From: an uncultured Bacteroidota bacterium
GTDB taxonomy: Bacteria > Bacteroidota > Ignavibacteria > UBA10030 > UBA8401
DNA length: 24,429 nucleotides
Direction: 5' to 3'
NCBI GenBank assembly: GCA_937920105.1
Contig: CALETH010000055.1
Coordinates: forward strand, 1-24,429
In this document: in pieces, positions 7,906 through 14,638 of the stretch
Layout of the letters: each line of letters opens with the position of its first letter
Numbering within the stretch: the stretch's first letter is position 1
Made by a program: the position numbers and the translations under genes
Notes under the pieces: generated by a model
Told to the model about the DNA's origin: nothing
The model's input: only the letters and a program-made list of their open reading frames with translations
Databases searched by the model: none

Positions 7906-8076
7906 TTAGTGTCTTGGAGTACCATTCCATCCATCAACCAATCCTTCTCGGATGTCGCCAAAATTATCTATTGCAGAAATAAGTAAAAAGATAATTACGA
8001 TAGCAACGAACCAAAGCAACCACTTGTTCTTTATTAAAAGTAAGGACGCTTGTTTTAATTTCATTATTGTTTTCAT
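7906..8076 (-). CDS. Small single-pass membrane peptide, last gene of the bacteriocin-like locus
   Basis: A 56-residue open frame: a basic N-terminus (MKTIMKLKQASLLLIKNKW), one hydrophobic segment at about 19-36 (LLWFVAIVIIFLLISAI), then the polar tail DNFGDIREGLVDGWNGTPRH. The ATG has a good ribosome binding site (GGAG, 6 bases upstream). The stop lies 21 bases before a strong terminator hairpin. Both points argue that this is a real gene despite its size. It shows no GG leader. By position it may be an immunity or accessory peptide of the bacteriocin-like operon, but I do not recognise the family. Confidence 0.75.
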   Translation of the reverse strand: MKTIMKLKQASLLLIKNKWLLWFVAIVIIFLLISAIDNFGDIREGLVDGWNGTPRH

Positions 8077-8195
8077 TGTATTCTCCGTTTATTTTTTTTC
8101 TATTCTTTGAAAAACAAACGTTAAAATAAATTTTATGTTCTTTGAATAATCTGTTCTAAACTTTCAATGCTAAATTCTGTTTCACATCGTTTCCA

Positions 8196-8546
8196 TTATT
8201 CATTTCCGGCAAATACCATTAACGCAAGAAGTGGGACAATAACGCACAATAATAATAATACAATAGATGTTTTGGAAAATAATAAAAAGGTAAGTACTGT
8301 TGAAATGATAATACCGCGTAAGAGTACGAAATGTAGAAAAATAAAATACCATTTTCCTTTTGTACGAATGTGTTCCCATTGACTAACACGTTTTTTATGA
8401 AAAAAATTTTCTAACCACGATACAGTTGCTAATAACAATAATACAATAATCACATCTATAATATTATAAAAAAGTGTATTAGTTAAAAATAAAAAAATGG
8501 AAAGTAGGATGAAAAAAATTATAAAAATAATGTTTGCTGTTTTCAT
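8196..8546 (-). CDS. Small integral membrane protein of unknown function
   Basis: The 116-residue protein is almost entirely membrane: about four segments (near 4-22, 26-45, 68-90 and 93-113), with a basic loop WLENFFHKKRVSQWEHIRTKGKW between the second and third. It belongs to the run of minus-strand genes downstream of the ABC ATPase, 12 bases after the 75-residue protein, so a role in self-protection is plausible but unproven. The reading frame stays open for 20 more codons after the TAA stop and encodes an ordinary-looking acidic tail. A recent nonsense change is therefore possible. Confidence 0.75.
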   Translation of the reverse strand: MKTANIIFIIFFILLSIFLFLTNTLFYNIIDVIIVLLLLATVSWLENFFHKKRVSQWEHIRTKGKWYFIFLHFVLLRGIIISTVLTFLLFSKTSIVLLLLCVIVPLLALMVFAGNE

Positions 8547-8558
8547 AAAAGGTTTTAT

Positions 8559-8786
8559 TTATAAAGTGAATAGATTTTTATAAGTGATACAGTGTAGTAA
8601 AAACATCATCCCAATAAACAATGATAGCGTACCTAAAAAAAGTAATACTATTTTTCGATTTTTAATTTTTTGATACAATGAATCGAAAACAATAATTTTT
8701 TCTCCTTTACTTACATCTACAAAAGCAAGAAGAAAAAGAATTATACCGTAGAAAAGAAAAAAGAATCCTAAAAATGTATTTACCAT
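8559..8786 (-). CDS. Small two-pass membrane protein
   Basis: The 75-residue protein has two hydrophobic segments (about 3-25, FLGFFFLFYGIILFLLAF; about 46-68, KIVLLFLGTLSLFIGMMFLLH) joined by a charged loop containing VSKGEKIIVFDSLYQKIKNRK. It starts 18 bases after the ABC ATPase stop and ends 12 bases before the next membrane protein. That marks it as a member of the same transcript. The function is unknown. Small membrane proteins beside a LanFEG-like exporter are often immunity factors, which is the working inference here. Confidence 0.75.
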   Translation of the reverse strand: MVNTFLGFFFLFYGIILFLLAFVDVSKGEKIIVFDSLYQKIKNRKIVLLFLGTLSLFIGMMFLLHCITYKNLFTL

Positions 8787-8804
8787 AAATAGTAATACAA
8801 AAAA

Positions 8805-9590
8805 TCATAACCATGAAAATGTTTTCTTGGTCTTATCCGTATTTTCTGAAACCACATCAATAAAGATTTCTTCTAAGGATTGGTAGGTTTCATTGGTGAG
8901 TTCATTTTTTATTTTGTTCCGAATATTTTTAGTTTTTGTTTCAAAAACTATTGTACCTTTGTTGATGATGATAATATCATCACATAATTTTTCTATCGTA
9001 TCAAGAATGTGAGAAGAAATAAGAATAGACGTTCCATTTTGTTTCATTAATTGGAGATTATCTTTAATGCGTTTTGCAGAAATTGGGTCAATTCCTTCCA
9101 ACGGTTCATCAAGGATTAATACTTTGGGACGGTGGATAAGTGCTGCTGCCAGTGAAACTTTCTTTTTCATTCCGGCAGAATATTTTTCAATCCATTCGTT
9201 TTGTTTTTCCGTAAGGTCAAAAAATTCTATCAGTTCGGTAGTTCGTTGAGCCGTCTCTGTTTTATCAATATCATACATAGAGCCAGCAAATTCTAAATAT
9301 TCTTTCACTGTTAATTTTTCAAAATAAGTTGGGCGTTCCAATACAAAACCGATAGAACGTTTATAATCAAAATCACCTTCTTTAATTTCAGTATTATCAA
9401 AATATATTTTCCCCTCGTTTTTCTTTGTCAAACCCGCAATCACATTAATTGTTGTAGATTTTCCTGCTCCGTTCGGTCCCAAAAATCCACACATACTGCC
9501 TTGAGCAAGAGAAAATGTTACATTCTTAATTGCAAAATGTTTTGAAAGAAAATATTTTTTGGTGAGGTGTTCAACGTGAAGAATATTCAT
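8805..9590 (-). CDS. ABC transporter ATP-binding protein (LanF/BcrA-like)
   Basis: A 261-residue ATPase. Walker A is GPNGAGKST (residues 38-46). The signature is a relaxed YSAGMKKKVSLAAAL rather than LSGGQ. Walker B is VLILDEPLEGIDP and the switch region ILISSHILDT. The relaxed signature and single-domain form match the drug/antibiotic-efflux subfamily (CcmA, BcrA, LanF). It overlaps the upstream permease gene by 20 bases, and two integral membrane proteins precede it. Together they could form a full exporter with two dissimilar permeases, as in LanFEG self-protection systems. The substrate is inferred to be the adjacent double-glycine peptide. Confidence 0.93.
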   Translation of the reverse strand: MNILHVEHLTKKYFLSKHFAIKNVTFSLAQGSMCGFLGPNGAGKSTTINVIAGLTKKNEGKIYFDNTEIKEGDFDYKRSIGFVLERPTYFEKLTVKEYLEFAGSMYDIDKTETAQRTTELIEFFDLTEKQNEWIEKYSAGMKKKVSLAAALIHRPKVLILDEPLEGIDPISAKRIKDNLQLMKQNGTSILISSHILDTIEKLCDDIIIINKGTIVFETKTKNIRNKIKNELTNETYQSLEEIFIDVVSENTDKTKKTFSWL

Positions 9591-10236
9591 ACATACTATC
9601 CGATATAATAAAAATGTTTTTTGAAAATTGTTTTGATGCTAATGGAATAGAAACAGAACGCCATAATACAATCGTAAAAAATATATAGGGATAACATAAC
9701 CATATAGACTTTGTTGAAAATTTTATGGCTATGTACGGTATGGAAAAAAAAGAAAGAACGATGGCAACGATAATCATACGCGAAATAGTTACGTGAGAAG
9801 AACTCATTTTTGGTGCAAACGCAGAAAGCATATTACCAAAACTGACAAATAAAAATATTAACGTAAGATAATACGTGAACGCATACAAAAATGTAGAGTA
9901 CGGTAATTGAAAGAGTATCACACTCATTCCTATCAAAACAATAATGTACAATGTTGTTGCAATAAGTACTGTAATATTTTTTACCAAAAGTACTCGTTGG
10001 TATTTTATCGGGAAAACAAGGTATTTCACAAATTCTTTGCTTGGAAAATCAAACACACAACTGAAAATATCTCCCGTAACAACAAAGAAAAAAAATACTA
10101 CTGGTACAATAGTGTGAATTTCAAAATTCGGCAGGGAAAGAATTTTTGCCAGTATTATTATTGTAATAATGGTGATTGGCATAACCAAAATTTGTCTATA
10201 TCGCAATAATATTTTTAATTGAGATTGTATTAGCAT
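9571..10236 (-). CDS. ABC-2-like permease subunit (second)
   Basis: The 221-residue protein has about six hydrophobic segments and a basic, positively charged N-terminus (MLIQSQLKILLRYRQ) that would face the cytoplasm. The sequence KEFVKYLVFPIKYQRVLLVKN after the second segment resembles the coupling-helix region of ABC-2-type permeases. Its 3' end overlaps the ATPase gene by 20 bases and it begins 7 bases after the previous permease, so translation of all three is probably coupled. No enzyme motif is visible. The exact family is not recognised; the role is assigned from topology and context. Confidence 0.8.
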   Translation of the reverse strand: MLIQSQLKILLRYRQILVMPITIITIIILAKILSLPNFEIHTIVPVVFFFFVVTGDIFSCVFDFPSKEFVKYLVFPIKYQRVLLVKNITVLIATTLYIIVLIGMSVILFQLPYSTFLYAFTYYLTLIFLFVSFGNMLSAFAPKMSSSHVTISRMIIVAIVLSFFSIPYIAIKFSTKSIWLCYPYIFFTIVLWRSVSIPLASKQFSKNIFIISDSMYEYSSR

Positions 10237-10243
10237 ACATGTA

Positions 10244-10978
10244 TCACACTAATTTTTTTGTCAACAATAATCCACCTTTAATACTCAAATAACAAAATAC
10301 AATTACCATGATATTAAAACCTATTGCTACTATCATAGTACCATTATCAACAGAACGCATAATAGTGGGAAGTATATTTAGTATGGGAATATCAAGAACT
10401 GTTTTTTTTGACACAAGGATAAAAATAAACCAACTTAAAAGAATGGTGATGGTAAAAAGTTGTTTCCCGATTTTTTCTGGCAATAATTCTCTTCCTATAA
10501 AAAGAAGGCAAAGCAAAAATTCAAAAGAGGCAATATATACTATTCCACTTATCAAAAAGGAAATGAGTAAAAGAAATGAAAAATCTGATAGTACCATACC
10601 TACAATGGGAAATATTAACGCAAAAGAGTACATCATTATGCGAAATACATTAGAAAATATCCGCAAAAAAAAATAATATAATTGTGTTGGATGAATAGGA
10701 AAAGTAATGAGTTGATACATTTGGATATTGGAAATAGTACGATATCTGATTTCTACTAAGAGAAAATTACAATACATTGCAAACACACTCATCATTATTA
10801 TAGACTCATAAAACTTTGTATTCATTTCAATAGTATGTCGGATAAAGTTGTCATATCCCATGAGAATAAAAAAACAATACAATAAAAATATCAATGCATA
10901 GTATGTATACTGAAACTTATGGAAACGTTTCAACAAAAGTTTATTAAGATTTAATAAAATATTGGGTTTATGTATCAT
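10244..10978 (-). CDS. ABC-2-like permease subunit (first)
   Basis: A 244-residue membrane protein with about six hydrophobic segments. After a basic N-terminus (LNLNKLLLKRFHKFQY) it shows IRYRTISNIQMYQLITFPIHPTQLYYFFLRI. That strip is equivalent to the FPIKYQRVLLVKN region of the next gene, so the two proteins look like distant paralogues forming one exporter. I chose ATG 10978. The in-frame GTG at 11002 would put the start codon inside the arm of a 12-bp hairpin without a ribosome binding site. The gene follows the double-glycine peptide and precedes the second permease by 7 bases. Confidence 0.8.
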   Translation of the reverse strand: MIHKPNILLNLNKLLLKRFHKFQYTYYALIFLLYCFFILMGYDNFIRHTIEMNTKFYESIIMMSVFAMYCNFLLVEIRYRTISNIQMYQLITFPIHPTQLYYFFLRIFSNVFRIMMYSFALIFPIVGMVLSDFSFLLLISFLISGIVYIASFEFLLCLLFIGRELLPEKIGKQLFTITILLSWFIFILVSKKTVLDIPILNILPTIMRSVDNGTMIVAIGFNIMVIVFCYLSIKGGLLLTKKLV

Positions 10979-11000
10979 TTTTTGATTTCCGAATAAATTC

Positions 11001-11032
11001 ACTGCTCATAGAATTTAATATCTATGAGCAGT
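11001..11032 (-). promoter_or_regulatory. Intergenic hairpin between precursor peptide and permease genes
   Basis: A perfect 12-bp stem (ACTGCTCATAGA/TCTATGAGCAGT) closes an 8-base AT loop in the 65-base gap between the peptide stop and the first permease start. There is no T-run after it on the minus strand. It is therefore more likely a 3'-end stabiliser, processing site or leaky attenuator than a full terminator. Such an element would give more peptide mRNA than exporter mRNA. Confidence 0.8.
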
Positions 11033-11043
11033 TTATGTATCTG

Positions 11044-11307
11044 CTATAAGCAACCAGCTGCTATACCAAAACCTCCGGAGGCAATAGTTGCTATTGCTGC
11101 TCCCCAGCCAATTGGTCCTGCTAATCCAGCGGCAATATAGCCACTACCTACAGCTGCCAAAGTTAGTGCACAACCCCAACTTCCACCAACTACTTCACTC
11201 ATTTCTTCATCACTAAGTTGTGAAAGAGTTGCTTGGTTTGGTGTAACGGATATTTCTGTTGTTGTGGCAAACAATGGTGCCAGAACAACATCTAATGTAT
11301 TTTTCAT
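11044..11307 (-). CDS. Double-glycine leader bacteriocin-like precursor peptide
   Basis: An 87-residue precursor. Its leader ends LSDEEMSEVVGG (residues 31-42), which fits the double-glycine consensus: Leu -12, Ser -11, Glu -8, hydrophobic -7, Val -4, Gly -2 and Gly -1. Cleavage would release a 45-residue core starting SWGC. The core is very rich in Gly, Ala and Ile, with GxxxG-type helix-packing spacing (GSGYIAAG, AGPIGWG, GGFGIAAG). It has just two cysteines, at core positions 4 and 44, suitable for a disulfide. I chose ATG 11307 because TTGGAG lies 5 bases upstream. The longer GTG start at 11364 lacks a site. It reads as a class II bacteriocin-like peptide. C39 processing is presumed, but no C39 gene is present. 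Confidence 0.8.
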   Translation of the reverse strand: MKNTLDVVLAPLFATTTEISVTPNQATLSQLSDEEMSEVVGGSWGCALTLAAVGSGYIAAGLAGPIGWGAAIATIASGGFGIAAGCL

Positions 11308-11348
11308 ACAATCTCCAATAATATTAGTTATCGTTTTAAGTAATTCAT

Positions 11349-11388
11349 TTGTTGTACAACTCACACATGTGAATTGTTGTAAACAATT
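11349..11388. promoter_or_regulatory. Cluster of palindromes upstream of the precursor gene
   Basis: Three perfect palindromes lie 42-81 bases upstream of the chosen precursor start: GTTGTACAAC (11351-11360), CACATGTG (11364-11371) and AATTGTT/AACAATT around GTA (11372-11388). The first and third share the octamer TTGTTGTA at 25-base spacing. This is the expected place for a promoter-operator. I could not assign convincing -35/-10 or Bacteroidota -33/-7 boxes. The rest of 11389-11493 shows nothing coding. Confidence 0.5.
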
Positions 11389-11493
11389 ACTATGCCAAAC
11401 AAAATTCTTTGAAAAGAAGATAAAAATGAAGTCTGCGGTGAGAAAATTCTTAATGATAAGAAAAAAAATGTTAAAGGTAGGAAAGAAAAATTA

Positions 11494-12126
11494 TCAAATC
11501 TTATTTTTTAACCACTGCATTGCATCTGCAAGACACTCTTCATTAATTTGATGTCCCATAGAATATTCTTTATAAAGAAAATCTATAGAAGATTTTTCAA
11601 AAAGCTTTTTGGTGTTGCGTGCAAATGAAATGGGAATTACTGGGTCATCAATTCCATGAGTAATAAAAAATGATGGTGATTTAGATGCATTCCATTGATA
11701 GTGAAGTGGGAGTTGTTCTGGAACAAATCCGCTGTGAGCAATAACACCAGAAAATTTTTCCGGCTGTGTGAGTGCTAACATGTAGGACATCATCGCTCCC
11801 ATACTAAATCCTAATAAAAAAATTTTATTGCTATCTATTGCAGGTAGATTTCGTATTTCATCAATACATTCTTTTAAGAGAAGATAACTTTTTTCGAAAC
11901 GTTTTATTTCAATACTCCCATCCATATTCAAATCAAACCAGGTATATCCGCTAAACTCAAATTTATATGGTGCTTGAATGCTGTAGATATGCAATCGTTC
12001 ATCTAAATACGGAGAAAGCGAAAATAAATCTTGTTCATCGGAGCCACGTCCGTGAAGAAGAATTATCGCCGGAGATTTTTCTGTTGTGGATTTTTTAGGT
12101 GGTGATGAAAGGTAGTGTAATTGCAT
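11494..12126 (-). CDS. Alpha/beta hydrolase of the phospholipase/carboxylesterase family
   Basis: The 210-residue protein fits the compact esterase/lysophospholipase family (Abhydrolase_2). The oxyanion motif LLHGRGSDEQDL is at residues 24-34. The nucleophile elbow GFSMGA has Ser108, with the probable acid Asp161 in HGIDDPVIP and His192 in SMGHQI. All three triad residues are in the expected order. No signal peptide is present, so it is cytoplasmic. It hydrolyses short acyl or carboxyl esters in characterised members; the physiological substrate here is unknown. It ends about 190 bases upstream of the precursor-peptide start and is probably a separate unit. Confidence 0.9.
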   Translation of the reverse strand: MQLHYLSSPPKKSTTEKSPAIILLHGRGSDEQDLFSLSPYLDERLHIYSIQAPYKFEFSGYTWFDLNMDGSIEIKRFEKSYLLLKECIDEIRNLPAIDSNKIFLLGFSMGAMMSYMLALTQPEKFSGVIAHSGFVPEQLPLHYQWNASKSPSFFITHGIDDPVIPISFARNTKKLFEKSSIDFLYKEYSMGHQINEECLADAMQWLKNKI

Positions 12127-12159
12127 TGTGATTGCTTTAGTATTTTTGCTGCTTCAACA

Positions 12160-12186
12160 TGGATTCCCGCTTTCGCGGGAATGACA
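12160..12186. repeat. REP-like palindrome, copy 2
   Basis: The stem ATTCCCGC/GCGGGAAT closes on a TTTC loop, with TGG on the left and GACA on the right. Relative to copy 1 both arms change together (CCTGC/GCAGG to CCCGC/GCGGG), so pairing is kept. It lies upstream of the esterase start and forms an inverted pair with copy 3. Confidence 0.85.
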
Positions 12187-12202
12187 AATACTTAATTTTT
12201 AC

Positions 12203-12230
12203 TGTCATACCTGCGAAAACAGGTATCCAG
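12203..12230. repeat. REP-like palindrome, copy 3, inverted
   Basis: This copy is in the opposite orientation: TGTCATACCTG, then CGAAAA, then CAGGTATCCAG. It again keeps pairing with altered arms (ATACC/GGTAT in place of ATTCC/GGAAT). Sixteen bases from copy 2, it makes a head-to-head unit like the paired REP elements of enterobacteria. It sits just after the stop of the 88-residue gene and could act as its transcript end. Confidence 0.8.
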
Positions 12231-12241
12231 AAATAATATTA

Positions 12242-12508
12242 TTATTTATTCAAACTATATTTTTGTAATTCTTCGTTTATAATTTGCATTGCTTCACTTT
12301 CCGAAATAAGTATTCTCGCTCCAGCATTTTTAATATACTGCAAAAGCGGGCTATGGTTTTCTTCTTTAAGATATAAATAGACATGATATCCAAGCCGAAA
12401 TTTATCATTCATTTCTTGTGTAGGGATTTTTTCTACACTCTTATAAGCAATATTTTCTAAACTTTGTTCAGAAAAATTTTTTATTGATGGTGCTGGTTTA
12501 GTGGACAT
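12242..12508 (-). CDS. Unknown 88-residue protein coupled to the DUF4032 gene
   Basis: A small soluble protein with no signal peptide or membrane span. The N-terminal 30 residues are polar. The centre (MNDKFRLGYHVYLYLKEE) and C-terminus (ILISESEAMQIINEELQKYSLNK) look helical. I do not recognise it. The gene starts inside the last 11 bases of the DUF4032 gene in a different frame, so the two are translationally coupled and probably work together. The reading frame is intact and ends just before a paired REP-like element. Confidence 0.75.
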   Translation of the reverse strand: MSTKPAPSIKNFSEQSLENIAYKSVEKIPTQEMNDKFRLGYHVYLYLKEENHSPLLQYIKNAGARILISESEAMQIINEELQKYSLNK

Positions 12509-13712
12509 TGTAGTGTTCTTTTTTAAATAATGATTTCATTTTTTGTGTTATCACACGAAGTTTTTTCGGAAAGGTTTGTATTCCTAAATGATGTATATAA
12601 TCTTTAGTTGCTGCAATCATCCCTACGTCGTGTTGTGCTTTTTCACTCATGTAATATTTGTGTGTCATAATTTCTATATACAATTCCGCGGCGGTTTTTC
12701 CTTGAGTATGTTCTACAATACCTTCCGTGCGAAATAATACACATAATGGTAAAAATATTTTTTTATACCAATCATCCACTGCTTCTGTTAAGGAAATTTC
12801 TTCTTTGGCTTTTTCGCTTAAATACCATTTATGTTCGTTAATATGTTTGAATAATAAATCTACATACATTGGGTTTGTAAGTCCACCCAGACATTTTTCG
12901 ATATCAAAATTGGTTTCTTTTTCAAAATCTTTTTTTCGCTGTTTTACCGCATACAAATTTTCATATTTATTTTTGAGATATTGTTTTTCTTCTTCTAAAG
13001 GAATTTTATATTCTCTTCCACTCTGTCTGATATCTTCGTACAACCATTCCATAGATTCAAAGAAAAATTGTATGTCGGCTTCTCGCATTTGTGAAGAAAT
13101 TTCTTTGTGAATTTCCACTGTTTCTGCATCTGCAAGATATGCTTGAAGAATTCTTTTTGTTCCGATAAAAGGAATTTCTTTTTTTTCGATTTTAATTAAG
13201 GTATTGGCAAGAGATGCATCTCCCCAATAAACACCGTTTCCATGAAGTTCTACAAAAAGTTCAGCAATACAATCTAAAATCTTTTCACGATTTTCTTGTG
13301 AAAATTTTATTGGATAGAGTTGCGAATCGGGAATAACTTTTTCTACTAATAATGTAATGGTATGAGCAACGGTATTTTTTTCGTAATGAATTCCTACAGG
13401 TGTTTCTACAGCAATTGGATTTTCAGTTCTTACCACATATCCAACCGGTATCAATGTGTGAATTCCGAGAAGTAAAAGTTTTTCGTAATTGGAAATTTCT
13501 TTTTGTGCAATTTCTTTGCTGATTTCTTTTATACCAAAAGAAAATCTTCCGGATTTTACAAAAATAACGAGATGACGAGAAATCCCTTGTTTGATGTTAA
13601 GAAAGCGAACATCCGTCTTTCGCCATTCTTCTAATGGGAGATGCCAAGGAAGTTTTTTTATTTCTTCTTGAAAAAGTGAATCTACCTGAAAATGTAATAA
13701 TGGATTATTCAT
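12498..13712 (-). CDS. DUF4032 protein, kinase-like fold
   Basis: This 404-residue protein matches the DUF4032 family, often annotated as lipopolysaccharide-kinase-like. Family segments are LPWHLPLEEW (about 19-28), QGISRHLVIFV (43-53) and FSFGIKEI with a lysine at the ATP-lysine position. The motif GVYWGDASLANTLIKIE is equivalent to the kinase catalytic HGDxxxxN loop, and YLADAETVE takes the place of DFG. A second region with two similar segments (about 285-310 and 350-375, each reading YMSEKAQHDVG or YLSEKAKEEIS) may be an internal duplication. The substrate is unknown. The gene starts 3 bases after the uppP stop. Confidence 0.85.
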   Translation of the reverse strand: MNNPLLHFQVDSLFQEEIKKLPWHLPLEEWRKTDVRFLNIKQGISRHLVIFVKSGRFSFGIKEISKEIAQKEISNYEKLLLLGIHTLIPVGYVVRTENPIAVETPVGIHYEKNTVAHTITLLVEKVIPDSQLYPIKFSQENREKILDCIAELFVELHGNGVYWGDASLANTLIKIEKKEIPFIGTKRILQAYLADAETVEIHKEISSQMREADIQFFFESMEWLYEDIRQSGREYKIPLEEEKQYLKNKYENLYAVKQRKKDFEKETNFDIEKCLGGLTNPMYVDLLFKHINEHKWYLSEKAKEEISLTEAVDDWYKKIFLPLCVLFRTEGIVEHTQGKTAAELYIEIMTHKYYMSEKAQHDVGMIAATKDYIHHLGIQTFPKKLRVITQKMKSLFKKEHYNVH

Positions 13713-13715
13713 CCT

Positions 13716-14558
13716 TTATAATTTTCCAGAAAAAAGTAAAATTAATAAAAATAATCCTAATACAATTCTATAAACAATAAAAAGATAGGTTGTATGTTTT
13801 TTGAGATAATTTAAAAGGAATGCGATTGCAAGATACCCAACAATTCCAGCAACAACTGTTGCAACAATGAGACTTATAATATCGTTACGAGAAGCCAATA
13901 ATATTTCACGTTCTTTTATCAACTCAAAAACTCCTGCTGCAAAAATGGATGGCAGGGAAAGAAGAAAAGAAAATCTCGCTGCAGTTTCGCGAGACATCCC
14001 CATAAAAAGTCCGCCACTAATAGTTGTTCCAGAACGTGATGAACCCGGAATAAGTGCAACGGCTTGTGCAAAACCAACGATGATGACTTCTTTCCATCCG
14101 AGGTTGTGTAATTCTTTTTGAGGGATTTTCTTTTCTGTACGTTTTTTTACAACATATTCTGCAAATGCCATTACTAATGCAATAATAATTAAAGAACTAC
14201 TCATAACATATAGTGAGCGTAAATTTGTTTCTATAGATTTTTTAAAAACGAGCCCGAAAAAAACAATTGGTATTGTACCAACGCCTATCATCCAACCCAT
14301 TTTTGCATTTTGGTCTTCGGTAAATTTTCTCGAAAGAATGCTTTTGAATGTTGCTGAGGTAATTTGTGTGATATCTTTAAAAAAATACGTGATGACGGCA
14401 ACAAGTGTTCCAAATTGGGTAACGGCAGTGAATGCAGCACCAGGGTCATTCCATCCAAAAAGTGCAGGAACAATGCGAAGATGTGCTGTGCTGCTGACTG
14501 GTAAAAATTCTGTAAGACCTTGGATGATACCGAGGATAATTGATTGTAGCAAAGACAT
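13716..14558 (-). CDS. uppP: Undecaprenyl-diphosphate phosphatase UppP (BacA family)
   Basis: A 280-residue polytopic membrane enzyme that recycles undecaprenyl diphosphate to the monophosphate lipid carrier for wall and envelope polymer synthesis. The diagnostic motifs are present: QGLTEFLPVSSTAHL near residue 12 with the catalytic Glu, and PGSSRSGTTISGG near residue 170 with the essential Arg and Ser. About eight hydrophobic segments are seen. ATG 14558 gives the usual N-terminus MSLLQSIILGIIQGL; a TTG at 14564 would add two residues. It is followed after 3 bases by the DUF4032 gene. Confidence 0.96.
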   Translation of the reverse strand: MSLLQSIILGIIQGLTEFLPVSSTAHLRIVPALFGWNDPGAAFTAVTQFGTLVAVITYFFKDITQITSATFKSILSRKFTEDQNAKMGWMIGVGTIPIVFFGLVFKKSIETNLRSLYVMSSSLIIIALVMAFAEYVVKKRTEKKIPQKELHNLGWKEVIIVGFAQAVALIPGSSRSGTTISGGLFMGMSRETAARFSFLLSLPSIFAAGVFELIKEREILLASRNDIISLIVATVVAGIVGYLAIAFLLNYLKKHTTYLFIVYRIVLGLFLLILLFSGKL

Positions 14559-14638
14559 AATCAAAAAAATATTATTTATAAATAATTGAAACTAAAAATA
14601 AGAATTTCTAATGTTTATACAAATTTAAAGTTGAAGAA

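Noticed and set aside
10308..10676. 122-codon plus-strand frame antisense to the first permease
   Set aside because: It is a shadow frame opposite a continuous membrane protein in an operon, with no supporting motif or ribosome binding site.
11262..11281. Second sigma-54-like sequence (CTGGCACCATTGTTTGC) inside the precursor gene
   Set aside because: GG and GC are 11 bases apart instead of 10 and it lies in coding sequence.
11308..11364. GTG start that would lengthen the double-glycine precursor by 19 residues
   Set aside because: No ribosome binding site precedes it and it would overlap the palindrome cluster. ATG 11307 has GGAG at good spacing and gives a normal leader length.
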